DNA from: Helicobacteraceae bacterium
Lineage (GTDB): Bacteria; Campylobacterota; Campylobacteria; Campylobacterales; Sulfurimonadaceae
Direction: 5' to 3'
Assembly: GCA_027061425.1 (NCBI GenBank)
Contig: JALSUN010000164.1
Location: 1-27,105 of the forward strand
DNA length: 27,105 nt
Below are positions 1 through 7,124 of the stretch, piece after piece. The translations under genes were made by a program, and so were the position numbers. The notes under the pieces are model-generated. The model worked only from the letters and a program-made list of their open reading frames with translations. It did not search any database and was not told the origin of the DNA. Numbering within the stretch: the stretch's first letter is position 1; each line of letters starts with the position of its first letter.

Positions 1-53
1 CTCTCTTTACGTTCTTGATCTCTTAAAAGAGATCATCTTTGATACAGATGTAC

Positions 54-332
54 CTATACGCGTTTGGTCACTTCCAACAGGTGCCAGCCAAACTGTGTCT
101 GGATCGGTCCAACAACCTCACCGACATCTGAAGAAAATACCGCTTTGTCAAACTCCGGGACCATCTGTCCGGGACCAAACTCGCCAAGATTTCCACCATC
201 ACGGCTTGAAGGACATGTTGAGTGTGCTTGCGCTATCGTCTCAAACTTCGCACCCTCTTCTATCTGTTTTTTTAAGTCCAGACACTTCTCTTCACTATCT
301 ACCAATATATGTCTTGCTTCTGCTCTTGGCAT
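54..332 (-). CDS. ppiC: Parvulin-type peptidyl-prolyl cis-trans isomerase, PpiC-like
   Basis: A 92-residue protein that is a single rotamase (parvulin) domain. It begins with the typical RAEARHILV strand and continues through the DGGNLGEFGPGQMVPEFD core to the GPIQTQFGWHLLEV C-terminus. Length and motif order match E. coli PpiC (about 93 residues). There is no signal peptide or membrane segment, so it should act in the cytoplasm, catalysing cis-trans isomerisation of Xaa-Pro bonds in folding proteins. The start is ATG at 332 with AAGG (341-344) 8 bases upstream. It lies downstream of the BspA-like gene on the same strand but has its own promoter-like sequence in the 106-base gap, so it is probably transcribed alone. 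Family assignment is firm; the client proteins are unknown. Confidence 0.93.
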   Translation of the reverse strand: MPRAEARHILVDSEEKCLDLKKQIEEGAKFETIAQAHSTCPSSRDGGNLGEFGPGQMVPEFDKAVFSSDVGEVVGPIQTQFGWHLLEVTKRV

Positions 333-351
333 TTTTAATTCCTTTTTTGAA

Positions 352-380
352 AGTATAACTTACCCATAGTACAAATACAA
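352..380 (-). promoter_or_regulatory. Candidate sigma-70 promoter for the parvulin gene
   Basis: On the minus strand TTGTAT (380-375), a 17-base spacer and TATACT (357-352) form a good -35/-10 pair. The predicted transcript start near 345 leaves a very short leader that still includes the AAGG ribosome site. This is seen in sequence only. Confidence 0.5.
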
Positions 381-438
381 CCTATAGTAATCAATAACTT
401 ACGACACTAAAGATTTATATGACTACTTTTAAGTCACA

Positions 439-2628
439 TCATTTTACCTGTGGGAACGTCAATCTGTTTGTATCGACTGCCCCTGGTTTAAGACGCAGCC
501 AAAAACCTTGCTGATGAATGACTTTGTCAAACCCAGGTGTACTTGTAGAGATCGCCTGATAGGCACTTTGATCATCACCCACATGATCATAGGTATACAC
601 TACATCATTGACATAAGGATCATTGTTGGCGTTGCCATCCATTGGACTAAAGGCCGTACCCGCTCCTGAAAAATAGATATCTGAAAGATTAATATCATGG
701 GGAAAAGGGTTACCTAAAAGCAGTTTTTGTTCATCTGCAGCTCTGTCAGGTAGATCTCTTAAATGTACATAATCAAAATTTGCAGAAGAGATACCAAGAC
801 TTGAGGCAGTAACAGTAGGTGTATAACTGAGTCCACTCAACGCACCATCTATATGCCAGGTAGTGTTATGATCAGCAATGATCCAATACCCTTTCCCTGG
901 TTCTACCGTGTCTGCAGCATCTAGTAAGACCATACTGCTGCTTGTCCCCGTGTAGTCTCCTCTCTGTTCATACACTACCCAGTTGTCATTGTTCCCATAA
1001 GTACCACCGATCGCTGTACCGATAAGAGCTTCGATACCATTTGCTCCGGTAGCACAAGGAAAACTGATAGTGCTCCAATGATTTTCAGTTAATTGCCCAA
1101 CGGCCGAGGCACAGACACCTCCACAATTTTTACCACCATCATGGATAGTCCAACTATTATTATTTACAAGGGCGTCTCGTCCGCTTTTCCCATTACAATA
1201 TTGACTTGTTCCACCATGAAAGGAAACTCCAGCTTGTACCGCTTGACTTCCCCATGATAAAAGCAGCGCATCATAATTGGCCTGTGTCAGCTGCACCCCT
1301 CTTAAAAAGTTTCCTGCCAATGTGATATTGCTTACATCCCACCTACTCATGTTTCGATCAAACAAGGTAGCATTTCTGAACATAGAACCGATGCTGATTG
1401 CCTGTGAAGTGTTCCAGTTACTAACATCAGGGTTGGCACTCGAAGCATCACGGAACATACTGTAAAAGTTTTCTACTATGGATGTATTCCAGCCGCTGAC
1501 ATCGGGATCTGCATCTGCTGCTTCACGGAACATACTGTCCATACGCAAGGCATTGCCCGTGTTCCACACATTACCGCTAGTCGTTGTGACTGGCTGAGCA
1601 TTGACTGCTTTATAGAACATAGCTGAAAAGTTTTCTACCTTGGAGGTATCCCAGCCACTGACATCAGGGTTTGCATTGGCAGCTTCACGGAACATGTTGT
1701 CCATGCGCAAAGTACTTCCAGTGTTCCATATATTGCCACTCGTCGTTGTCACAGGCTGTGCGTTAACTGCTTTATAGAACATAGCTGAAAAGCTCTCTAC
1801 ATTTGAAGTGTCCCATTGACTCACATCAGGGTTGGCTGTATCCGCTTCTCGGAACATATATGCCATAGTCGTCACATTTGAAACATCCCAACCGCTTGTA
1901 TTTGGGTCAGCCACTGTTGCGCCACGGAACATATGCTTCATTTTTGTTGCACTGCCTGTGTTCCAAATATTACCACTGGTTGTCGTAACAGGAGTAGCAT
2001 TTACCGCATTATAAAACAGACCAGAAAAGTTTTGAACATTAGAGGTGTCCCAACTCCCAACATCTGGATTGGCATTGGTCGCATCACGAAACATATAAGA
2101 GAGATTGGTGATGTTGGAGATATCCCAGCCGCTTGTGTCTGGATCCGCCTGAGCACAGTTTCTAAACATATTGCTTAGACTTCCTACATTAGAAAGATCA
2201 GGAGCATCCGTAGCAGAGACCGTGGTATTGTTGGCATCACGAAAGGCACTCGACATCGAACTCCATATTGCTGTACCCCACTGCTTTATATCAATAAGTT
2301 TCTCTGCATCTGTTCCAGAACCGAACCGTATACGGCGAAACCCTTTTTTATCTCCATTGTTATCTATAATACGTATGGTATAAGTGCCAGCACTTCCATA
2401 ACTGCATGTATAACTGCCAGTTTCTCCCATAGTTTCTAAGGTACCATCATCATTACAGTCGACGTTATAGCCTGTGCCAGTTGTAGTCATGATAGGAATT
2501 TCAAATTCGGTGTCAGAAGATGAGCCAGGGTTGTCTGTTTTTACGTCTATTAGGAAATCGTCAGAGGGTAGAGCAAAAAGCATGCTAGAAAAGCTCAGAG
2601 AAATAAGTATTATTTTGACAGTTGACAT
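439..2628 (-). CDS. Secreted BspA/DUF285-type leucine-rich repeat surface protein
   Basis: A 729-residue protein. Residues 1-19 form a signal peptide ending in LFA, so it is exported. Residues 120-450 are a run of BspA/DUF285 modules of about 25 residues with the pattern MFRxAxxANPDVSxWDTSNV, mixed with a 29-residue variant carrying PVTTTSGNIWNTG. Residues 500-729 contain a cysteine-bearing region (C480, C502, C506) and a W/Y-rich part with no domain I recognise; there is no sortase motif or C-terminal anchor. BspA-like proteins in other bacteria act in adhesion, and that is only an inference here. The start ATG at 2628 has a weak GGGAA ribosome site and TATAAT at 2645-2650. Two near-identical 162-base units lie inside the gene. 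It could be a surface adhesin or a matrix protein. Confidence 0.88.
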   Translation of the reverse strand: MSTVKIILISLSFSSMLFALPSDDFLIDVKTDNPGSSSDTEFEIPIMTTTGTGYNVDCNDDGTLETMGETGSYTCSYGSAGTYTIRIIDNNGDKKGFRRIRFGSGTDAEKLIDIKQWGTAIWSSMSSAFRDANNTTVSATDAPDLSNVGSLSNMFRNCAQADPDTSGWDISNITNLSYMFRDATNANPDVGSWDTSNVQNFSGLFYNAVNATPVTTTSGNIWNTGSATKMKHMFRGATVADPNTSGWDVSNVTTMAYMFREADTANPDVSQWDTSNVESFSAMFYKAVNAQPVTTTSGNIWNTGSTLRMDNMFREAANANPDVSGWDTSKVENFSAMFYKAVNAQPVTTTSGNVWNTGNALRMDSMFREAADADPDVSGWNTSIVENFYSMFRDASSANPDVSNWNTSQAISIGSMFRNATLFDRNMSRWDVSNITLAGNFLRGVQLTQANYDALLLSWGSQAVQAGVSFHGGTSQYCNGKSGRDALVNNNSWTIHDGGKNCGGVCASAVGQLTENHWSTISFPCATGANGIEALIGTAIGGTYGNNDNWVVYEQRGDYTGTSSSMVLLDAADTVEPGKGYWIIADHNTTWHIDGALSGLSYTPTVTASSLGISSANFDYVHLRDLPDRAADEQKLLLGNPFPHDINLSDIYFSGAGTAFSPMDGNANNDPYVNDVVYTYDHVGDDQSAYQAISTSTPGFDKVIHQQGFWLRLKPGAVDTNRLTFPQVK
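1465..1788 (-). repeat. Two tandem 162-bp coding repeats inside the BspA-like gene
   Basis: Residues 281-334 and 335-388 of the surface protein are two 54-residue units, each with an SAMFYKAVNAQPVTTTSGN-type segment followed by an MFREA...PDVSGW module. At DNA level, the same 25-base stretch occurs at 1606 and 1768, exactly 162 bases apart. A third, more diverged copy of the first half begins at residue 202, separated by an extra 25-residue module. In-frame units such as these can expand or contract by recombination. Confidence 0.8.
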
Positions 2629-2644
2629 ATGTATATTCCCAGAT

Positions 2645-2650
2645 ATTATA
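2645..2650 (-). promoter_or_regulatory. -10 element of the BspA-like gene
   Basis: The minus strand reads TATAAT 16 bases upstream of the ATG at 2628. A weak -35 (TTAATG, around 2669-2674) lies 18 bases further up. The predicted transcript start is near 2638. Confidence 0.45.
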
Positions 2651-2691
2651 ATGTTACATTTTACGCTTCATTAACTTGTATTTGGCTTCTG

Positions 2692-2784
2692 CTACTCCAT
2701 GTCCTCTTTATCCATGATCGCTCCAACGACCAATAGACCTATGACAAAGACGGTCACTGCACCCATAAAAAAGTAGTAGATCAT
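2692..2784 (-). CDS. 30-residue single-span membrane protein
   Basis: A short gene of 30 codons and TAG. The product reads MIYYFFMGAVTVFVIGLLVV then GAIMDKEDME: one hydrophobic helix of about 22 residues and a charged acidic tail. Its ATG (2784-2782) overlaps the TGA of the upstream YcxB-like gene in an ATGA junction, and GGAGGAG lies 6 bases before the ATG, one of the best ribosome sites in the window. Together these argue that it is translated and coupled to its neighbour. It is the last gene of the heme-copper oxidoreductase cluster. Small single-helix subunits are common in terminal oxidases (CcoQ and CydX are examples), so it may be an accessory subunit. That is inference; I recognise no named family. 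Confidence 0.7.
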   Translation of the reverse strand: MIYYFFMGAVTVFVIGLLVVGAIMDKEDME

Positions 2785-3269
2785 AATTTCTCCTCCTTTT
2801 TGGCAAAAGCTTTAAAAGCGGCTCTCTCACTGCTGCTTGCAAAATACTCTTTTTCAAAAAAGAGCGTCCCTTTTTGGGTCTGAACCACAAAGCCCTCATC
2901 AAGTACCAGCACTTTTAACACCTCTTGCCACGCGATCTGCGCACCATTGACAGAGATACCGCTCTCATCAACCTCGACCTGCAGATGCTCAGCATCACTA
3001 TGATGCTGTCTGTAAAACCGCTTGATCATCCCTTTACGCAGGTACCATCTGCCGTAATACCAGTACACCACCAAAAAAGTGGAGGTAAAAAGCAGACCGT
3101 AACTGTCATGTTTTAAAGCACCGACGATACCAAACTGTACCAGCCCCACAAAGAGCCAGCCAATATAGCGTTTGGCAGAGTGTCTCATGTCATAGTCATA
3201 ATAGAGTTTGCTCGCCTTCAGTGCTAGTGCCTCACTCCAGGGAAGTTCAAAGACTATTTTTTTAGACAT
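2781..3269 (-). CDS. YcxB-like membrane protein
   Basis: About 162 residues from ATG at 3269 (a GTG at 3278 would add three). Two closely spaced hydrophobic helices (about residues 35-54 and 58-78, the second rich in Trp/Tyr) are followed by a soluble beta-rich domain with VEVDESGISV, an IAWQEV step and FVVQTQKGTLFFEKE. This layout of two helices plus a PH-like C-terminal domain matches the YcxB-like family (PF14317), whose function is not established. The gene overlaps the 3' end of the preceding gene by 8 bases and the 30-residue gene downstream by 4, so all three are probably translated together. Its place after the heme-copper subunits suggests a respiratory accessory or assembly role, but nothing in the protein proves it. 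Confidence 0.7.
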   Translation of the reverse strand: MSKKIVFELPWSEALALKASKLYYDYDMRHSAKRYIGWLFVGLVQFGIVGALKHDSYGLLFTSTFLVVYWYYGRWYLRKGMIKRFYRQHHSDAEHLQVEVDESGISVNGAQIAWQEVLKVLVLDEGFVVQTQKGTLFFEKEYFASSSERAAFKAFAKKEEKL

Positions 3270-3867
3270 GGTCTTCACACTCTTCGATCATCAACTCCGA
3301 CTTTTTGATACAGCCTGCATCTTCGAGCTGCTCTATCATCTTCAGAGTATCGAGATAGAGTGCTTCATAGACCTTTTTATTTTTGGCGTAGAGTCTACTC
3401 TGCTTTTTGCCATACCAGTATGCCACTGCCACAGAGGAGGCAAAAAGGGTATAGATCCACCACTGCCACGCTTTTAGGTTGAGCAGGACTATAAAATACT
3501 GTACGGAGAAAAGAACAAAAAATTCGATCGAAAAGATGATGACAAGGGTAGCACTCTGTTCAAAGTCGAGTGTGTATTTTTCCAGCTCTTTGAGCTTGGC
3601 AAAGTTTTTGTTGATGGCCTCTGCCTGCTGCTTACAATCATCTTTCAGATCATCCGTCTCAATATCTCTGAGATGAATGTTGGTGATGTTGTACTCTACA
3701 TTGGTCTGCATATAATCATCCAGGAGCGCAGGATGTTTCTTCAGCAGATCAATGATCTCATCTTCTGTGAGCTTTTTCTTACTGCCAAATCGCTGAGCAT
3801 CCTGAAGTACAAGATCGTACAGACCGACACTTTTTACTTCACGGGCGACACGTTGCAAATTTATCAA
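3262..3867 (-). CDS. Unknown two-helix membrane protein
   Basis: No family is recognised. Two starts are possible. TTG at 3867 has AAGAAGG with 6 bases of spacing and gives 201 residues. ATG at 3894 gives 210 residues but has no ribosome site and lies 8 bases from the REP-like hairpin. I prefer TTG. The N-terminal half is charged and helical (KKKLTEDEIIDLLKKHP and a likely coiled coil around residues 70-100). Two membrane helices follow at about 106-129 and 132-152, then a basic helical tail ending in EECEDHV. Both termini probably face the cytoplasm. The gene overlaps the YcxB-like gene and follows subunit I of the heme-copper enzyme on the same strand. It could be an assembly or regulatory factor for that enzyme, or simply a co-transcribed passenger. 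Confidence 0.6.
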   Translation of the reverse strand: MINLQRVAREVKSVGLYDLVLQDAQRFGSKKKLTEDEIIDLLKKHPALLDDYMQTNVEYNITNIHLRDIETDDLKDDCKQQAEAINKNFAKLKELEKYTLDFEQSATLVIIFSIEFFVLFSVQYFIVLLNLKAWQWWIYTLFASSVAVAYWYGKKQSRLYAKNKKVYEALYLDTLKMIEQLEDAGCIKKSELMIEECEDHV

Positions 3868-3901
3868 TCTCATCCTTCTTATAAAGATATACATAAGTCA
3901 T

Positions 3902-3995
3902 GTCATTCCTGCGCAGGCAGGAATCAAACAATTTATGAATCAAACATACTCTTGAAAAAACGGGTTCGTGGACTCCTGCCTGCGCAGGAGTGACG
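3902..3995. repeat. Inverted pair of REP-like hairpins
   Basis: Left hairpin 3905-3924: ATTCCTGC, loop GCAG, GCAGGAAT. Right hairpin 3972-3991: ACTCCTGC, loop CTGC, GCAGGAGT. The two are inverted copies of one GTCAYTCCTGCGCAGGCAGG-like unit and differ by a compensated pair (T-A against C-G), so each stem stays perfect. The arrangement resembles REP/BIME elements mobilised by RAYT transposases. It separates subunit I of the heme-copper enzyme from the downstream membrane genes and could act as a partial terminator or mRNA-stabilising structure. No RAYT gene lies in the window. Confidence 0.8.
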
Positions 3996-4033
3996 CAAAA
4001 GCGAAATCACTCTTGACGTACTGCAGATAAAGC

Positions 4034-4047
4034 GTACCTTCGGGTAC
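4034..4047 (-). terminator. Small tetraloop hairpin after heme-copper subunit I
   Basis: GTACC-TTCG-GGTAC is a 5-bp stem 13 bases past the TAG of subunit I. On the minus (coding) strand the loop reads CGAA, and only GCTTTATC follows, with no real T-run. It may be a weak terminator or an end-stabilising hairpin together with the REP pair. Confidence 0.3.
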
Positions 4048-4059
4048 ACTCGATACTGT

Positions 4060-5748
4060 CTATTTTGCAAATGCAGGATCGTCTGCAGGTACCAGTTCAT
4101 CTTCAATACCGTAAGAAGCTGTTTTGTCTTTAGCAGGCAGGAAGATACCAATAAGCCCTTTTATACCCACACTCATAACAATGTTATAAAGGAAGATCGC
4201 CCATGCAACCAGAAGCATGGTTCCAAACAGTGCCGCAAAGATCATGTCCGGGTTGAACTGTCCATCTACATAGAGGTGACGACGAAGCATACCGTCAAGT
4301 CCGGCCATACCCATAAAGGCACCCATACCGATACCACCTATGAGGTGGAGCCAGAAGTGGGCGTTGGAGAGCTTGTGCGAATAGAGCTTGGTGTTGTTGG
4401 TCACCAGTGGCCACAGCACATACAGCGCACTGTAAAGTGTCATATAAAGCCCGACGATCAGCGCGATATGCACGTGTGCACCGATGATCCACTGTGTATT
4501 GTGAAGGACACGGTTCATTCCCATGTCGGCCTGAATAATCGCAGCAGGAACCGCAAGACCGAAGCCTACGAGACCTCCAAGAAGGTATTTGAGCTCCATC
4601 GTCATCTTAAGCGGACGTGCTTTCCAAAGTGTTACAAGCGTGATGAAAAGTGCCAATCCCTGTGTCAACAGCTCAAAGGCCGTTACCATCTCACCCGAGA
4701 TCAGTTTCATCATCTCAGGCTGTCCCTGGTCACCCAGCAGGTGGTGAGACCAGACCATCCATGAGACGAGAAGCTCAAGCATCAATGCCGCACGTGCGAC
4801 GTTTTCCATAAAGAGTTTCTGACCAGTGATCAAGGTCGCTAACAAGTACCATGAACCTGCTACATAGATCAGTACCAGACCATCTGCAACGAGGTCAAGG
4901 CCCCACCAGAAGAAGTTCTTGTAGAGCAGTGCATCAATAGCTGAGACATCTAAAGCATGACCACTTGCATCAAAGACAAGATAGACAAGGACCAAGATAC
5001 CAGCACCCAGAATGACCAGTGCATCCAGGAAGGTGTCAACCGTTCCACGGAAGATCGCAACAACAGGAAGCGCAAGTGCCGGCTCTTTAGTATAGGGCTG
5101 CTTGCCACGAAGTTTGTTAATGAGGTTAAGCATACCGTCGATACCAAAACCAGAGATCAGAAGCTCTGAGGTCGTTTTGTTTTTATGGACACCGACACGG
5201 GCAAAGATAGTGGCATAGATGTTATAGATGAACCCTAAAGTTCCCACCATAATAAGTGCTACACCCAAGATGAAGACAATACCACCAAAGACATTGAACT
5301 GATGGGTATCAGCAGGCAGTGGCCAATAAAGCGTATAAAGTGGTGCATACTGCCATACAAAAGCAGCGATCCATGCTAAAGCTGTACCTATCGTGATCAT
5401 GAGCCATGTAAAGTTGGCAAGTTTCACACTGTAGAGTGGCTTTTTAGTCAAGTATGGGACTAAAAATGTAAAGGCACCAAAGACCAGCTGATAGGTTGAA
5501 CCAAAGATACCCACGATAGGGTGTACCGTCATGATAGAGAAGAAATGCTCCGCATGAAAGAACTGCTCAGGAAGCGGATTACCTGCCACATGGCCGACCT
5601 CGACCATACGCATTATCATACCTTCTATCGCCACCAGACCATAAAATAAAAATGCCATGACTACTGCACGGAGTGTCACTTTTTGAAGGGCATTCAAGCC
5701 AGTATGATCAAAGTCTGTACCTTCGATCAGATTTTTAGTAAAACTCAT
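4060..5748 (-). CDS. Heme-copper oxidoreductase subunit I, NO-reductase-like (gNOR type)
   Basis: A 562-residue protein with about 12-14 membrane helices and the heme-copper superfamily core. His76 (TVHPIVG) and the His425/His427 pair (GAHVHIAL) are the expected heme ligands; His335-His336 (WSHHLLG) are two active-site metal ligands. The third, helix-VI ligand is changed. Where NO reductases have WWxxHLWVEG, this reads WWGLDLVADG, with Asp285 for the His and Asp289 for the Glu. From memory, Hemp, Gennis and colleagues described 'gNOR' enzymes in Sulfurimonas-type bacteria with altered active-site ligands, and I place this protein there by motif only. The likely reaction is reduction of NO to N2O at the cytoplasmic membrane. 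The start overlaps subunit II in ATGA. An oxygen-reducing or other activity is not excluded. Confidence 0.8.
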   Translation of the reverse strand: MSFTKNLIEGTDFDHTGLNALQKVTLRAVVMAFLFYGLVAIEGMIMRMVEVGHVAGNPLPEQFFHAEHFFSIMTVHPIVGIFGSTYQLVFGAFTFLVPYLTKKPLYSVKLANFTWLMITIGTALAWIAAFVWQYAPLYTLYWPLPADTHQFNVFGGIVFILGVALIMVGTLGFIYNIYATIFARVGVHKNKTTSELLISGFGIDGMLNLINKLRGKQPYTKEPALALPVVAIFRGTVDTFLDALVILGAGILVLVYLVFDASGHALDVSAIDALLYKNFFWWGLDLVADGLVLIYVAGSWYLLATLITGQKLFMENVARAALMLELLVSWMVWSHHLLGDQGQPEMMKLISGEMVTAFELLTQGLALFITLVTLWKARPLKMTMELKYLLGGLVGFGLAVPAAIIQADMGMNRVLHNTQWIIGAHVHIALIVGLYMTLYSALYVLWPLVTNNTKLYSHKLSNAHFWLHLIGGIGMGAFMGMAGLDGMLRRHLYVDGQFNPDMIFAALFGTMLLVAWAIFLYNIVMSVGIKGLIGIFLPAKDKTASYGIEDELVPADDPAFAK

Positions 5749-6356
5749 TTTTCACCTCCATTTGCACAACCGACAACTTCTACAAAGTCTTTCACCATCA
5801 TAAGATCTTCTCCATCTTCACCATATTCATCTGGACCAGAGTACTCTGTTGATGTCATGTCAAAAAGACCATTATGGTTGAAGGTCCAAAGAATGTCATT
5901 GGAATCTAAAATACCATTGACATCTGTTCCAGGGTTGACCTGCATCTGCATCACCATCGAGCCATCTTTACGGAAAAGTCCAAAACCATAGACCAGATCA
6001 CGACTGTGAACATCAAACTCCACGGTCTGACCACACTGTATGGTGACCTTCTTCGGAAGACCGATCCACTTGTGATCTTCTATCTCAAACTCATACTTGG
6101 CGTCCGGAGTGATGTTATGTCTGTCAATATCCTGAGAGACCCAAGGAATTGTGTTATAGGTAAAAATGTGATGTCCTACACCACCTGCCACTAAAAATGC
6201 CATATACCAGTAAAATGGTATACGAAAAACTGACTTCGCCTCTTTACGGGTGAGGTTATACCCAAACCATGCGATCACCGATATGATCATCGTTGCATAG
6301 ATGGTATAAGCCACCCAGTGAAAAGACAATAACTCTGCTGAGTTTGAAAATGTCAT
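5745..6356 (-). CDS. Cytochrome oxidase subunit II-like cupredoxin protein without CuA ligands
   Basis: A 203-residue protein. Two N-terminal helices (about 12-33 and 46-66) are followed by a periplasmic cupredoxin domain of the COX2 type. The first CuA His is kept (His117 in VHSRDLVYGF). The ligand loop normally reading CxEYCGxxH is STEYSGPDE (169-177), so both cysteines are Ser and the second His is Glu. A CuA centre cannot form, as in quinol oxidases, so electrons probably come from quinol or from a cytochrome docking elsewhere (inference). The protein is the first gene of the cluster and overlaps subunit I by ATGA. AAGGAG lies 8 bases before the ATG. An FNR-type site and a -10 element are placed correctly upstream. 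Confidence 0.82.
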   Translation of the reverse strand: MTFSNSAELLSFHWVAYTIYATMIISVIAWFGYNLTRKEAKSVFRIPFYWYMAFLVAGGVGHHIFTYNTIPWVSQDIDRHNITPDAKYEFEIEDHKWIGLPKKVTIQCGQTVEFDVHSRDLVYGFGLFRKDGSMVMQMQVNPGTDVNGILDSNDILWTFNHNGLFDMTSTEYSGPDEYGEDGEDLMMVKDFVEVVGCANGGEK

Positions 6357-6390
6357 CTGTCTATCTCCTTATAGTAATTAATAACACCAT

Positions 6391-6431
6391 TTTATAATGT
6401 CTATAATAGAGTAGAAATTGACATATATCAA
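6391..6431 (-). promoter_or_regulatory. FNR/DNR-type activator site and -10 element for the heme-copper cluster
   Basis: On the minus strand TTGATATATGTCAA (6431-6418) matches the FNR/DNR consensus TTGAT-N4-ATCAA except at one base. TATAAA (6396-6391) follows. The predicted start near 6384 puts the box centre about 40-41 bases upstream, the class II activator position. A Crp/Fnr-family regulator sensing low oxygen or NO is the natural candidate; none is encoded in this window. Confidence 0.6.
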
Positions 6432-6537
6432 TAAACGATACAACTAAATGTTTGTTTTTTATACAGTATCATGATTAACTATAGGGTTTTAAACAAATAG
6501 AGTCTATATTTTAAACAATTAAGACATATCGTTTATT
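6430..6537. promoter_or_regulatory. Repeat-rich region upstream of the heme-copper cluster
   Basis: This AT-rich gap holds two kinds of repeat. AATAAACGATA (6430-6440) recurs exactly inverted as TATCGTTTATT (6527-6537). TTTTAAACAA occurs twice in direct orientation at 6487-6496 and 6509-6518, 22 bases apart, about two helical turns. The left inverted arm shares two bases with the FNR-type box. Such phased repeats suggest binding sites for another regulator or an AT-hook/H-NS-like protein. No ORF is supported here. Confidence 0.4.
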
Positions 6538-6596
6538 TTTATTGTAAAAGTAGATGTTTAATAACTATACAACTGTAGATCCTCTTTTTAAGCAGA

Positions 6597-7124
6597 CTAA
6601 CTAAATCCGAACTCTTTTTCAGTTTTTATATGCTGTTTCAGTGTAAAGACCCCAATATATTCTATTTTCTCTACCTCATACTCTTTTTTACCACTGGGTA
6701 AATTAACTGTAAATTCATCACCTTCTTGTTTTCCTATTAACGCTTTTGAGAGGGGTGCATGAATGGTAATGAGACCATTTTCTGGTTCGCTCTCATAACT
6801 ACCACAAATTGTGTAGGTCGCAGTCTCTTCAGTGTTAAGATCTGTAAGTGTGATGGTGGCACCAAAGTGCATACGAGAGTGGTCTAAAGTTTCAGGGTTG
6901 ATGATTTGTGTTTTTTGAAGGAGCGCGTTTAGAAAGAAGAGCCGTTTATCTATGTGGCGTAACTTCTCTTTTGCTGCATGATAGTCCGCATTTTCACTGC
7001 GATCCCCTAAGGCTGCTGCCACCTCTTTTTCTCGAGAGACCTTAGGCTTTTCAACCTCAACAAGGTATTTGAACTCTCTGGTAAGAAGGTCATAACCTTC
7101 TTGCGTGATCGGTTCTCTCTGCAA
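6597..7124 (-). CDS. GreA/GreB-family transcript cleavage factor
   Basis: A 175-residue protein. The N-terminal coiled-coil hairpin carries the acidic tip GDRSENADY with Asp41 and Glu44, the residues that in E. coli Gre factors help position the catalytic Mg2+ in the RNA polymerase channel. The C-terminal FKBP-like domain (from about residue 85) has FGATITL, ITIHAPLSKALIGKQEGDEF and the final EYEVEKIEY. LRHIDKRLFFLNALL after the tip resembles GreB more than GreA, so I leave the symbol open. Its role is to rescue backtracked RNA polymerase by transcript cleavage. The start is TTG at 7124, directly against the TAG of the preceding 108-codon gene, with no clear ribosome site. Translation therefore probably depends on coupling. 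Confidence 0.9.
   Translation of the reverse strand: MQREPITQEGYDLLTREFKYLVEVEKPKVSREKEVAAALGDRSENADYHAAKEKLRHIDKRLFFLNALLQKTQIINPETLDHSRMHFGATITLTDLNTEETATYTICGSYESEPENGLITIHAPLSKALIGKQEGDEFTVNLPSGKKEYEVEKIEYIGVFTLKQHIKTEKEFGFS

Noticed and set aside
17..34. Inverted repeat GATCTCTT-AA-AAGAGATC past the end of the parvulin gene
   Set aside because: AT-rich stem with almost no loop and no T-run on either strand. It could be part of a gene outside the window, so I did not call a terminator.
64..369. Plus-strand ORFs opposite the parvulin gene
   Set aside because: They are antisense to a clear gene, have no ribosome site and show no recognisable protein pattern.
4276..4764. 162-codon plus-strand ORF opposite heme-copper subunit I
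   Set aside because: His- and Thr-rich translation typical of a shadow frame of a membrane-protein gene; the opposite strand is certain.
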